Assembly: GCA_023142975.1 (NCBI GenBank)
Contig: JAGLIN010000052.1
Span: 1-12,190 of the forward strand
Origin: Candidatus Parcubacteria bacterium
GTDB lineage: Bacteria; Patescibacteriota; Minisyncoccia; JAHIHE01; JAGLIN01
Direction: 5' to 3'
Length of the DNA stretch: 12,190 bases
The stretch's first letter is position 1, and each line of letters starts with the position of its first letter. The position numbers were made by a program, and so were the translations under genes. This document shows, piece by piece, positions 5,879-12,069 of the stretch. The notes under the pieces were generated by a model. The model saw nothing but the letters and a program-made list of their open reading frames with translations, made no database searches and was not told where the DNA came from.

Positions 5879-6988
5879 TCATTTTATTTCTAAAAATTTT
5901 GGAAATTTTGTTAAATTTCTACATCCGTTTTTTTCAACCACAACTAAATCCTCAATTCTTACCCCACCAATTTCTGGATAATATAATCCAGGCTCAACCG
6001 TCACAACATTGCCAGCTTTCAAAGTTTTTTTATTATTAATGCTAATATTTGGCAATTCGTGAATATCAAGTCCGACCCCATGCCCCGTTCCGTGAAAAAA
6101 TCCTTGTATTTTTTCATTCTTTTCCTCAGTTTTAAATCCTTCTTTTTCAAAATATTCCTGAACTTTTTTATGGATTGAGTCCGCTCTAATTCCTGCTTTA
6201 ATTTTACTTAAAGCCAGCTTTTGCGCTCCCAAAACGGCGTCATACATTTTCTTCATTTTTGGAGAAGCTTTACCCCTTACAACAGTTCTTGTCATATCCG
6301 CAAAATATTTTGTTGTTTTTGATCTTGGAAAAATATCAATCACAATCAGCTGATTGGCAAACAATGTCCCGCTTCCAAAATTATGTGGATCAGCGCCATC
6401 CTTTCCGCAAGAAACAATATTAGAATCAGAAGAACAGCCGCCTTTCAAAAATTCTATGTCTATAATTTCTTTGATAAATTCCGAAGTCAAAATTTTACCT
6501 TGATAACTCAGCTTTTTATCTTTTCTTATTTTTGATTTTTTAATCACATTAATCGCCTCTCTAAGCGCTTCCTCATTTACTCTTTGAACTTCCGTTATTT
6601 TCTTAATTTCATCCTTATTTTTAAATTCTCGTTTTTTGAAGAAAGGCTCAGCTACTTCAATTCTAATTTTGTTGTCCAGTAAAATCTTAGCATATTTCAT
6701 TTTAAAATTCCCGGGAACCTGCACTTTCTTAATTCTATTATCTTTTAAAATATTTATCAAGATACTACCAAACGAATCTCTGTTAATTCCTTTTGCATAT
6801 TCTGAATAATTTATAACATTATCAACTCCCGCTTCTTTCTTTGCCCTATTATATTCCAAATCATCAATATATATCATTTTCTTTCCATTTTTCTCCAAAT
6901 AAACAAAATCATCCGGAATCAACATTCCAGTCGCATAAAACATATTTGAGTCTTTTTCACTGTCAGTGATGATTGATTTTGGAGTCAT
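5879..6988 (-). CDS. M24 family Xaa-Pro aminopeptidase/dipeptidase
   Basis: A 369-residue cytoplasmic metallopeptidase with the two-part layout of prolidase/PepP-like enzymes: an N-terminal creatinase-like domain (about 1-125) and a pita-bread M24 catalytic domain (about 128-360). The five metal ligands are all visible: D218 (VIDIFP), D231 (ADMTRT), H303 (HGTGHGVG), E332 (TVEPGLY) and E346 (RIED). H202 of the ADPHNFGSG segment matches the conserved histidine near the active site. Such enzymes cleave bonds next to proline. The length is close to bacterial PepQ/YpdF-type proteins, so dipeptidase or aminopeptidase activity are both possible and the symbol is left open. It begins 10 bases after the glyS stop and ends 22 bases before the M42 peptidase, so the three probably share a transcript. 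The start at 6988 has no Shine-Dalgarno sequence. The stop is TGA. Confidence 0.93.
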   Translation of the reverse strand: MTPKSIITDSEKDSNMFYATGMLIPDDFVYLEKNGKKMIYIDDLEYNRAKKEAGVDNVINYSEYAKGINRDSFGSILINILKDNRIKKVQVPGNFKMKYAKILLDNKIRIEVAEPFFKKREFKNKDEIKKITEVQRVNEEALREAINVIKKSKIRKDKKLSYQGKILTSEFIKEIIDIEFLKGGCSSDSNIVSCGKDGADPHNFGSGTLFANQLIVIDIFPRSKTTKYFADMTRTVVRGKASPKMKKMYDAVLGAQKLALSKIKAGIRADSIHKKVQEYFEKEGFKTEEKNEKIQGFFHGTGHGVGLDIHELPNISINNKKTLKAGNVVTVEPGLYYPEIGGVRIEDLVVVEKNGCRNLTKFPKFLEIK

Positions 6989-6998
6989 TGTATAAAAC

Positions 6999-8387
6999 TT
7001 AGTTCAATTTTTCTTCCAAGTATTTTACCAACTCCCCCATCCCCACCCTCTCCTGCTTCATCGTATCTCTATCCCTCACCGTCACCGCCTCATCATCCAA
7101 ACTATCAAAATCCACCGTTACACAATAAGGCGTACCAATCTCATCCTGACGGCGATAGCGTTTGCCAATGTTTCCGTTATCATCAAACTCGCACATATAA
7201 TCTAATTTAAGCAAATCATAAATTTCCCGCGCTTTTTCAACGAGTTTTGGTTTATTTTTTAATAAAGGAAATATCGCAACTTTAATCGGCGCAAGTTTTT
7301 TGGGAAACTTCATCACCACTCGTTTTTCTCCATTAATTTCTTCCTCATTATACACGTCGCATAAAATAGCAAAAAATGTCCGCCCCACGCCAGAAGAAGA
7401 TTCTATAATGTGAGGGATATATTTTTTATTATTAATTAAATCAGTATAAGAAAGATCCTCTCCAGAAAATTTAGAATGCTGCGTAAGATCGTAATCTCCT
7501 CTAGCGTGAACACCTTCAAGTTCGCTGAAACCAAAAGGATATTTGTATTCTATGTCATAGGCTTCCTTTGCGTAAAAAACTAAATTCTCGTGCTTTTTCC
7601 ATTTTAGATTTTCTTCTTTAATTCCCAAATCTAAATAATACTGCCAGCGGTCTTTTCTTAGTTTTTCATATTCTTCCATCTCTTGATCAGGATGAACAAA
7701 ATATTGCATTTCCATTTGTTCAAATTCACGCGTTCTGAAAATAAACTGCCTCGCTGTTATTTCGTTGCGGAAAGCCTTGCCGATTTGAGCGATACCGAAA
7801 GGAATTTTAAGACGGCTGGAATCTAAAACATTTTTATAATTCACATAAATACCCTGGCAAGTTTCGCCGCGAAGATAAACAGGATCTTTTTTTAAATCGC
7901 CCGTAAAATTTCCTAAGTTAGATTTGACTAATAAATTAAAACTTTTAACATCCGTAAAATTTTTCCCGCCGCATTTTGGACAACCGATTTTTGACTTATG
8001 CTCGCTAAATATTTTATTAATTTCTTCCTCTGTCATTTTTTCATCAGCAAAAATTCCCTTGTCTTCTAATAAATGATCAACTCTTAATCTGATATGACAA
8101 CTCTTGCATTCAGTTAACGGATCTGAAAATCCAGAAACATGCCCGCTTGCTTCCCAAACTTTTGGATTCATAAAAATTGAAGAGTCTAAACCAACAATAT
8201 CTTCTCTTAATTGAACCATGGTCTTCCACCATTCTCGTTTGATGGCATTAGCGATTTCAACGCCATAATAACCATAGTCATAAACCCCAGCTAACCCGCC
8301 ATAAATTTCAGAAGAGGGAAAAACAAAACCCCGTCGCTTGGCCAGCGAAACAATTTTGTCCATTAAATTTTCTTTTTTATTTGTCAT
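6999..8387 (-). CDS. glyS: glycyl-tRNA synthetase, one-subunit (alpha2) type
   Basis: A class II synthetase that charges tRNA-Gly. It is the single-chain alpha2 form found in archaea, eukaryotes, Mycoplasma and Thermus, not the alpha2beta2 GlyQ/GlyS form. Visible parts are the N-terminal KRRGFVFPSSEIYGG and GVYDYGYYG strands (18-42), a zinc-type knuckle with cysteines 94/97 and 136/139, motif 2 (FRNEITARQFIFRTREFEQME, residues 206-226, given here by ends FRNE and EFEQME), motif 3 GVGRTFFA (333-340), and a C-terminal anticodon-binding domain from about 365. At 462 residues it is of normal length for compact bacterial versions. The start at 8387 has a second Met at residue 9; homology to the LAKRRGF region begins after both, so either could be used. 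Neither has a Shine-Dalgarno sequence. A 208-bp foldback repeat lies immediately upstream, so the promoter must be inside or between the repeat and the gene. Confidence 0.97.
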   Translation of the reverse strand: MTNKKENLMDKIVSLAKRRGFVFPSSEIYGGLAGVYDYGYYGVEIANAIKREWWKTMVQLREDIVGLDSSIFMNPKVWEASGHVSGFSDPLTECKSCHIRLRVDHLLEDKGIFADEKMTEEEINKIFSEHKSKIGCPKCGGKNFTDVKSFNLLVKSNLGNFTGDLKKDPVYLRGETCQGIYVNYKNVLDSSRLKIPFGIAQIGKAFRNEITARQFIFRTREFEQMEMQYFVHPDQEMEEYEKLRKDRWQYYLDLGIKEENLKWKKHENLVFYAKEAYDIEYKYPFGFSELEGVHARGDYDLTQHSKFSGEDLSYTDLINNKKYIPHIIESSSGVGRTFFAILCDVYNEEEINGEKRVVMKFPKKLAPIKVAIFPLLKNKPKLVEKAREIYDLLKLDYMCEFDDNGNIGKRYRRQDEIGTPYCVTVDFDSLDDEAVTVRDRDTMKQERVGMGELVKYLEEKLN

Positions 8388-8403
8388 AAACTATTATTAA
8401 TTT

Positions 8404-8611
8404 GTCATTCTGAACTTGTTTCAGAATCTTTGTTATTTTAGGTTTTAATTTATCCTATTTTACAAATAACTTTCATCTACAACGCAAAAGCAATTATCTT
8501 TTTGTTTATTCTAAAATCGGTAATTGCGTTTTCGTCCTAATCAAATATTTAGTGATTTATAGGTTAAATTAGCGTAATAACCAGAAGATCCTGAAACAAG
8601 TTCAGGATGAC
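8404..8611. repeat. 208-bp foldback (MITE-like) element
   Basis: The ends are 26-bp inverted repeats: GTCATTCTGAACTTGTTTCA... (8404-8429) and its near-complement (8586-8611), with two mismatches. The symmetry continues inward. The next recognisable arms, 44 bases each from a shared TAATTTA to a shared CAATTA, match at about 26 of 44 positions. The whole element therefore folds into one long degenerating hairpin. It contains no gene and fills most of the gap between rodA and glyS. The GTCATyCTGAAC outer sequence is, from memory, a widespread bacterial intergenic repeat type. Confidence 0.8.
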
Positions 8612-8667
8612 AACCAACTACAATAGTATCTTAACATAAGAATTTTTTAATGTAAATGATAATTCGA

Positions 8668-9783
8668 TTAATCACTTTCCTTCTCAATCCCATATCCCCT
8701 CCCTTTTATGTAAACATTCAAAACTATACCAATCATAATTAAAAAACTGATCAACGAGCTTCCGCCGTAGCTTATGAAAGGCAAGGGAATTCCAGTTACT
8801 GGCATAATTCCCACATTCATTCCGATATTTATAGTAATATGAAATATTAGCGTAAAGGCAACTCCCAAAACAAGCAGTTTTCCGAAATTATCTTGCGTCT
8901 CAAAAGCGATTTTAAAAAGACGATAAAAAAGAATCGCGAATAATCCAAGTAAAAGCAAGACTCCGATAAATCCCATTTCTTCAGCAACAACCGCAAAAAT
9001 AAAATCGGTATGCTTTTCTGGCAAAAAATTTAATTGGCTCTGGGAACCGTGCCCTAATCCTTTGCCCCAAAGATTTCCCGATCCAACGGCAATAATTGAC
9101 TGGTTAACATTATAACCAGATCCGAGCAAATCTGACTGCGGATTAATAAAAGTCGTAATTCTATCTTTTTGATAATCTTCAAAAACATAAAACCAGCCAG
9201 CCGCAAGCGAAACCACTCCAAAAACAAAGATCATCGCCATATATTTTATCTTTGTTCCCGTTATGAAAACCATTGATATCCATATAAACAAAATTACTAA
9301 CGCGCTTCCAAAATCTGGCTGAAGAATAATAAGAACAGTCGGCAATAAGATATAAATTCCAGAAACTATAATTTTTCTGAAATCGTTTAAATAATTTTTT
9401 GCTTCTGACAAATATTTTGCCAGAATAATAATCATAATTATTTTAACAAATTCTGACGGCTGAACATTAAAAAAACCAAAGTCAAACCAACCCATAGTTC
9501 CTCTTATTGAAGTTCCTAAAAATAAAACCGCGGCTAAAACAAAACAAACTAGAACATAAAATATCCCAGTCCAATTTTTCAGCGCCCGATAATCAAAAAA
9601 ACTTACACCGATCATCAAAATAAATCCAACAACAGAAAATATCGCCTGTTTTCTAAAATTCAAAAAATCCGTTCCGGTGGAATTATAGGAGGTGCTAAAA
9701 ATTATTATCAGTCCAAGCAGAATTAGAATCACAACAGCGCTTAATAATGTTATATCTAATTTTTTAAAAAAGTTCAATGTCAT
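8668..9783 (-). CDS. rodA: rod-shape-determining peptidoglycan glycosyltransferase RodA
   Basis: A 371-residue SEDS-family membrane protein of usual RodA length. It polymerises lipid II into glycan strands together with a class B penicillin-binding protein during cell elongation. It has about ten hydrophobic membrane segments, beginning at residues 12-30. Family signatures are QPSEFVK (108-114), QPDFGSA (155-161), GSGNLWGKGLGHGSQSQ (234-250), LPEKHTDFIFAVVAEE with the putative catalytic Asp at D260, and the C-terminal PLPFISYGGSS (334-344). The region between QPDFGSA and GSGNLWGKG with KDRITTFINP is typical of RodA. FtsW is the alternative, but the IPLPFISYGGSS form and the short tails favour RodA. 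The ATG at 9783 has no Shine-Dalgarno sequence. It is flanked on both sides by foldback repeats and probably transcribed alone. No PBP2 or mreBCD genes are in the window. Confidence 0.94.
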   Translation of the reverse strand: MTLNFFKKLDITLLSAVVILILLGLIIIFSTSYNSTGTDFLNFRKQAIFSVVGFILMIGVSFFDYRALKNWTGIFYVLVCFVLAAVLFLGTSIRGTMGWFDFGFFNVQPSEFVKIIMIIILAKYLSEAKNYLNDFRKIIVSGIYILLPTVLIILQPDFGSALVILFIWISMVFITGTKIKYMAMIFVFGVVSLAAGWFYVFEDYQKDRITTFINPQSDLLGSGYNVNQSIIAVGSGNLWGKGLGHGSQSQLNFLPEKHTDFIFAVVAEEMGFIGVLLLLGLFAILFYRLFKIAFETQDNFGKLLVLGVAFTLIFHITINIGMNVGIMPVTGIPLPFISYGGSSLISFLIMIGIVLNVYIKGRGYGIEKESD

Positions 9784-9824
9784 TGCGAGTGAGTATTAAG
9801 TATTTTAAATTCAGCTTCTTTCTT

Positions 9825-9965
9825 GTCATTTCGAAACGGAACCGCAGCACTGATATTCATCAGCATAAATTCCGTGAGAAATCTGTAAACATTATTATAC
9901 AGATAGAGTAATTATACTTAAACAGCTTATAGATCTCTCAGTCGTTGCGACTCCTTTGAGATGAC
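9825..9965. repeat. foldback repeat, copy A (141 bp)
   Basis: The ends GTCATTTCGAA... and ...TTTGAGATGAC form imperfect inverted repeats. Inside, ATCTGTA...TACAGAT forms a small hairpin. The left 23 bases (9825-9847) are identical to 10974-10996. On the right, the 28 bases ATAGATCTCTCAGTCGTTGC and the following GACTCCTT are identical to copy B. It fills the gap between rodA and the membrane-anchored protein gene. Confidence 0.85.
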
Positions 9966-10005
9966 AAATTTATTTGGTTGAATTTAAAATAATATTACTA
10001 TATAG

Positions 10006-10890
10006 CTATTCTGTAATCATATATTTCCCTCCCGTGCCGTAAACATCCATAAAATTACTTATGTCAAAAACATTTGTTTGCGCTTCATAATCAACCATAC
10101 CAATTTCTTCTGAAAATTGCGATGTCCAATCAACTCTAAATTCCCATCCGTTTCCCGATTCAAGCGTCCATTGATCTGTTTTTCCAGCTGCAACAAGTTT
10201 TCCGTAATTATCAAAAATAACGACATTTATATCAACCTTAAAAAAACTATACTTTGAGATATTTTCAGTCACTCCGAAAGCATAATAGAATTCTTCTCCA
10301 TTTTCCACAAATCCATAATCCTTGTTAATTATCCTTATTATTTCTATATCCAACTCCGGTAATTCTCTAAGGTTTTTTACTTCACGCCAATTAAAATCGT
10401 ATAATTCTATACTAACCTTTTCAATGTCCTCGTATGTTTTAAAATTATTTTCAATTATATACCTTGTTTCATTGTCTCCTAAAAAGCCTCTCGGCATAAC
10501 ATACGACTCTCCAAAAACTGTGTCAATAATTTCTCCATTTTTATTATAAATATTAAAAACATAATCGACAGAAGAAATTCCCCAGCCCTCATTACTGTTT
10601 GATATTTTTGCGACCAAGTCATAATTATTTTCTCCATCTTCTACAAACTCTACCCACTTAACACTCACATCTTTTACTGTCGGAGGCTTGTCTGGAGGAG
10701 GACATTCTTTTTCACAAAATCCGCCGCAATCAATTCCTTCTTCTCCAACATCTTTAACGCCATTAAAACAAGTCCGCTCTTCCGGCCTATATAAAATCCA
10801 AGCAGTTATTATTATAAAAAATAAAACTATCCCGATAATATAAAGCTTTTTAAATTTTCTCTGGGCTTCTGTCATAAAATATTTTAACAT
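10006..10890 (-). CDS. membrane-anchored protein with a Cys motif and beta-rich outer domains
   Basis: A 294-residue protein not recognised as a named family. A basic N-terminus (RKFKK) is followed by one membrane segment (17-34, YIIGIVLFFIIITAWILY) with no cleavage site, so the rest should lie outside the membrane. Next is a cysteine motif, C41-FNGVKDVGEEGIDCGG-C59-xxx-C63, with the DxGExGIDCGG pattern seen in many archaeal and CPR surface proteins. A proline linker follows (64-70), then one or two beta-sandwich-like domains resembling FxLYD/CARDB-type folds (about 75-290). Start: ATG at 10890 or at 10875 (MTEAQRKFKK). A promoter at 10905-10932 would leave only about 8 nt before the first ATG and about 23 nt before the second, so 10875 is somewhat favoured. 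Neither has a Shine-Dalgarno sequence. Its neighbour rodA is compatible with a cell-envelope role, but the function is unknown. Confidence 0.85.
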   Translation of the reverse strand: MLKYFMTEAQRKFKKLYIIGIVLFFIIITAWILYRPEERTCFNGVKDVGEEGIDCGGFCEKECPPPDKPPTVKDVSVKWVEFVEDGENNYDLVAKISNSNEGWGISSVDYVFNIYNKNGEIIDTVFGESYVMPRGFLGDNETRYIIENNFKTYEDIEKVSIELYDFNWREVKNLRELPELDIEIIRIINKDYGFVENGEEFYYAFGVTENISKYSFFKVDINVVIFDNYGKLVAAGKTDQWTLESGNGWEFRVDWTSQFSEEIGMVDYEAQTNVFDISNFMDVYGTGGKYMITE

Positions 10891-10918
10891 CTTAACATAC
10901 TAACATTCTAACATTTTT
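10891..10918. repeat. short tandem repeat of TAACAT units
   Basis: The bases just before the membrane protein gene read TTAACATAC, TAACATTC, TAACATTT, about three tandem 8-9-bp units. One unit supplies the -10 box of the promoter described next. Such TAACAT runs are, from memory, frequent between CPR genes. Confidence 0.65.
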
Positions 10919-10932
10919 AGAGTTTTGGTCAA
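10905..10932 (-). promoter_or_regulatory. promoter for the membrane-anchored protein gene
   Basis: On the minus strand TTGACC (10932-10927) and TAGAAT (10910-10905) each match consensus at 5 of 6 positions, with a 16-bp spacer. The predicted transcription start is near 10898. Confidence 0.55.
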
Positions 10933-10934
10933 CA

Positions 10935-10964
10935 AAAAACAGATGCTAATAATATTACATCTGA
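10935..10964 (-). terminator. weak terminator-like hairpin downstream of 5S rRNA
   Basis: On the minus strand CAGATG and CATCTG pair around a 12-base AT-rich loop, followed by six T residues. It lies downstream of 5S rRNA and upstream of the next gene's promoter, a sensible place to end the rRNA transcript. The stem is short, so confidence is low. Confidence 0.35.
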
Positions 10965-10973
10965 TTCTGTTAT

Positions 10974-11092
10974 GTCATTTCGAAACGGAACCGCAGTGGA
11001 GTGAAAAATCTATAAATATTATCATACAGACAAAACGGTCGTATTTATTCAGCTCATAGATCTCTCAGTCGTTGCGACTCCTTCGAGATGAC
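10974..11092. repeat. foldback repeat, copy B (119 bp)
   Basis: The outer ends match copy A (9825-9965): identical left 23 bases, and a right arm that differs by one base in GAGATGAC context. The central part is shorter and diverged. The inverted ends GTCATTTCGAA / TTCGAGATGAC pair. It lies directly downstream of 5S rRNA on the transcribed strand. Confidence 0.85.
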
Positions 11093-11105
11093 AAAAAATT
11101 TAAAT

Positions 11106-11259
11106 TATTTTACTTCAAAAAATCTCCGGCGACGGCCTACTCTTCCGGTCCCGTACGGGACAAGTACCATCGGCGCTGACGGGCTTAACTTCTGAGTTCG
11201 GGATGGGATCAGGTGTGACCCCGTCGCTAAAATCACCGAGGAATTTTTAAAGTAAAATA
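11106..11259 (-). other. inverted repeat flanking 5S rRNA, probable precursor processing stem
   Basis: TATTTTACTTCAAAAAAT (11106-11123) and ATTTTTAAAGTAAAATA (11243-11259) are near-exact reverse complements immediately on either side of the 5S gene. In the transcript they would form a stem of about 17 bp closing off the 5S sequence, as expected for an rRNA precursor cut by an RNase III-type enzyme. Confidence 0.6.
11124..11241 (-). rRNA. rrf: 5S ribosomal RNA
   Basis: The minus strand carries the unmistakable 5S core: CCCATCCCGAACTCAGAAGT, then TAAGCCCGTCAGCGCCGATGG, split here as TAAGCCC and GCGCCGATGG, and GAAGAGTAGG near the 3' end. Length is about 118 nt. Helix I forms between the 5' CTCGGTGA and the 3' GTCGCCGGAG with one bulged G. 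Ends are set from that helix and may be off by a few bases. It is an RNA component of the large ribosomal subunit. No 23S or 16S sequence is recognised in the window. The preceding 950 bases on the same strand hold small ORFs and repeats instead. Confidence 0.95.
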
Positions 11260-11313
11260 CTGGAGTTCAGGTTTTAACCTGTAAAACTTTACACACTAAA
11301 GTGTGAACTCCAG
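11260..11313. repeat. three-armed palindromic repeat next to 5S rRNA
   Basis: Outer arms CTGGAGTTCA (11260-11269) and TGAACTCCAG (11304-11313) are exact complements. Between them lie two smaller palindromes, GGTTTTAACC (11270-11279) and CACACTAAAGTGTG (11292-11305), allowing a three-way-junction fold. From memory, CTGGAGTTCA-type palindromes recur in CPR genomes. It sits just outside the 5S precursor stem. Confidence 0.8.
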
Positions 11314-11326
11314 GTATAGATAATTG

Positions 11327-11520
11327 TTTTTGGAAATTGGATAAAAAAAAGAAAAAGTTTACTTTTTTGGCTTTACTCTTCTCCTTTTGGAAGATAAACC
11401 ATTTCCAGGTTCTTCTTTTTTTGACGGTCTTATATTTCCGTCGCCTGGCTTTTTTTCTTTTTTTCTTATTTCTCTTTCTAAAATTTTCTTCACCTCCTTT
11501 TTCTCATCCAATTTCCAAAA
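11327..11520. repeat. inverted repeats bracketing the small basic ORF
   Basis: TTTTGGAAATTGGAT at 11328-11342 is perfectly repeated in inverse orientation at 11506-11520 (15 bp). The pair encloses the 44-codon ORF at 11359-11493. The same motif, slightly varied, brackets the next ORF at 11561-12065. Confidence 0.75.
11359..11493 (-). CDS. small very basic protein (41-44 aa), unrecognised
   Basis: The minus-strand frame from 11493 to a TAA at 11361-11359 encodes 44 codons, rich in Lys and Arg, beginning V/M-KKILEREIRKKEKK, with two Pro-Gly turns and ending SSKRRRVKPKK. A perfect AGGAGG (11498-11493) is present. The in-frame GTG (11493) overlaps it, so the best-spaced start is the ATT at 11484, 8 nt downstream, which would be a rare start codon and give 41 residues. 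A five-codon mini-ORF, MRKRR, starts at 11507 and stops (TGA) just past the Shine-Dalgarno sequence, so re-initiation is also possible. It lies between inverted repeats, upstream of and co-oriented with 5S rRNA. The charge suggests RNA or ribosome binding, but no family is recognised. It could be non-coding, with the low-complexity A/G-rich strand giving a chance ORF. Confidence 0.4.
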   Translation of the reverse strand: MKKILEREIRKKEKKPGDGNIRPSKKEEPGNGLSSKRRRVKPKK

Positions 11521-11584
11521 CTCTTTTCGCTTTATTAAAAAAATATTTTAGAGTTATTGTTTTTTGGGAGTTGGATAAAAGGGA

Positions 11585-11605
11585 GGATGAAAATATATTT
11601 CATCC
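11585..11605 (-). other. hairpin over the stop codon of the 138-aa ORF
   Basis: GGATGAAA (11585-11592) and TTTCATCC (11598-11605) form a perfect 8-bp stem with a 5-base loop. The TGA stop at 11602-11600 lies in the stem. No T-tract follows on the minus strand, so it is not a standard terminator by itself. Confidence 0.45.
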
Positions 11606-12016
11606 GTCCAAAACGCGAGTTATTATTTCATCAATTGTTTTGCTTGTGTCCTCATTAATACGACGCTCGTTTTTCAGAAAATTAAAAAATCCGATAGACT
11701 TTTCAGACTGTAATTTTTCCATTTTTATGGCTTTTTCAGATTCTTCAGATTTTGAGCTAAGTTCTATTTCCATACTCCTGTACCAACGTATTTGACTACG
11801 TTGAAAAAGAAATATCCAGAAAATTTCTTTTCTTCTCTGATTTCTAAATAAATAAAATTTTCTATCCTCTATTCCCTTGCTAAGAAGTTCCTTATTGAGA
11901 AGATGCTCAACAATCATAGATCTCTCAGTGTTTTTATCTCCTCCAGCCATTATTACAGCGGCTCTTATAGATCTTATTTCTGGATCATCTGATGAGCCAA
12001 AAGATATATTTACCAT
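11600..12016 (-). CDS. hypothetical 138-aa protein upstream of 5S rRNA
   Basis: This frame starts at an ATG (12016-12014) 8 nt after a perfect GGAGG (12029-12025), the best ribosome binding site in the window. A promoter-like TTGATG-17-GATAAT lies upstream. The 138 residues are charged and mostly helical-looking, with no membrane segment or recognised domain. There is a small-residue stretch IRAAVIMAGGDKNTERSM near the N-terminus, an unusual aromatic stretch EIFWIFLFQRSQIRWYR (about 64-80), and a Glu/Lys-rich C-terminal half that could form a coiled coil (about 84-138). The centre contains a 7-bp-arm palindrome (11784-11803), and a 16-base stretch (11914-11929) is identical to part of the foldback repeat at 10974-11092, so parts may derive from repeats. 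It is read in the same direction as 5S rRNA and bracketed by inverted repeats. Function is unknown. Its reality rests on the SD, promoter and open length. Confidence 0.6.
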   Translation of the reverse strand: MVNISFGSSDDPEIRSIRAAVIMAGGDKNTERSMIVEHLLNKELLSKGIEDRKFYLFRNQRRKEIFWIFLFQRSQIRWYRSMEIELSSKSEESEKAIKMEKLQSEKSIGFFNFLKNERRINEDTSKTIDEIITRVLDG

Positions 12017-12069
12017 ATTTATAACCTCCAGGGTTTTATTTTACCCTTTATCCAACTTCCAAAAAGCAA

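Larger units (their letters stand above)
11561..12065. repeat. inverted repeats bracketing the 138-aa ORF
   Basis: TTTTTGGGAGTTGGATAAAA plus GGG (11561-11583) matches the inverse of 12044-12065 (read TTTTTGGAAGTTGGATAAAG plus GG), differing by one substitution and one extra A. If the promoter at 12070-12098 is used, the transcript begins at about this repeat. The mRNA's two ends could then pair across the ORF. Confidence 0.7.

Noticed and set aside
5603..5893. Plus-strand 96-codon ORF opposite the M42 peptidase
   Set aside because: It is antisense to conserved catalytic segments of the peptidase and has no RBS.
9825..11092. CRISPR array
   Set aside because: Repeats occur only in ones and twos, are palindromic elements of 20-208 bp, and are not evenly spaced by unique spacers. 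No cas genes are present.
11490..11507. UGA recoded as glycine (as in Gracilibacteria/Absconditabacteria)
   Set aside because: Reading TGA as an amino acid in the MRKRR mini-ORF leads to a stop three codons later, and TGA is the clean natural stop of the M24 peptidase and the 138-aa ORF.
11337..11795. Plus-strand 152-codon ORF near 5S
   Set aside because: Extremely Phe/Leu/Lys-rich from T-runs, no SD, and it is antisense to two better-supported minus ORFs.
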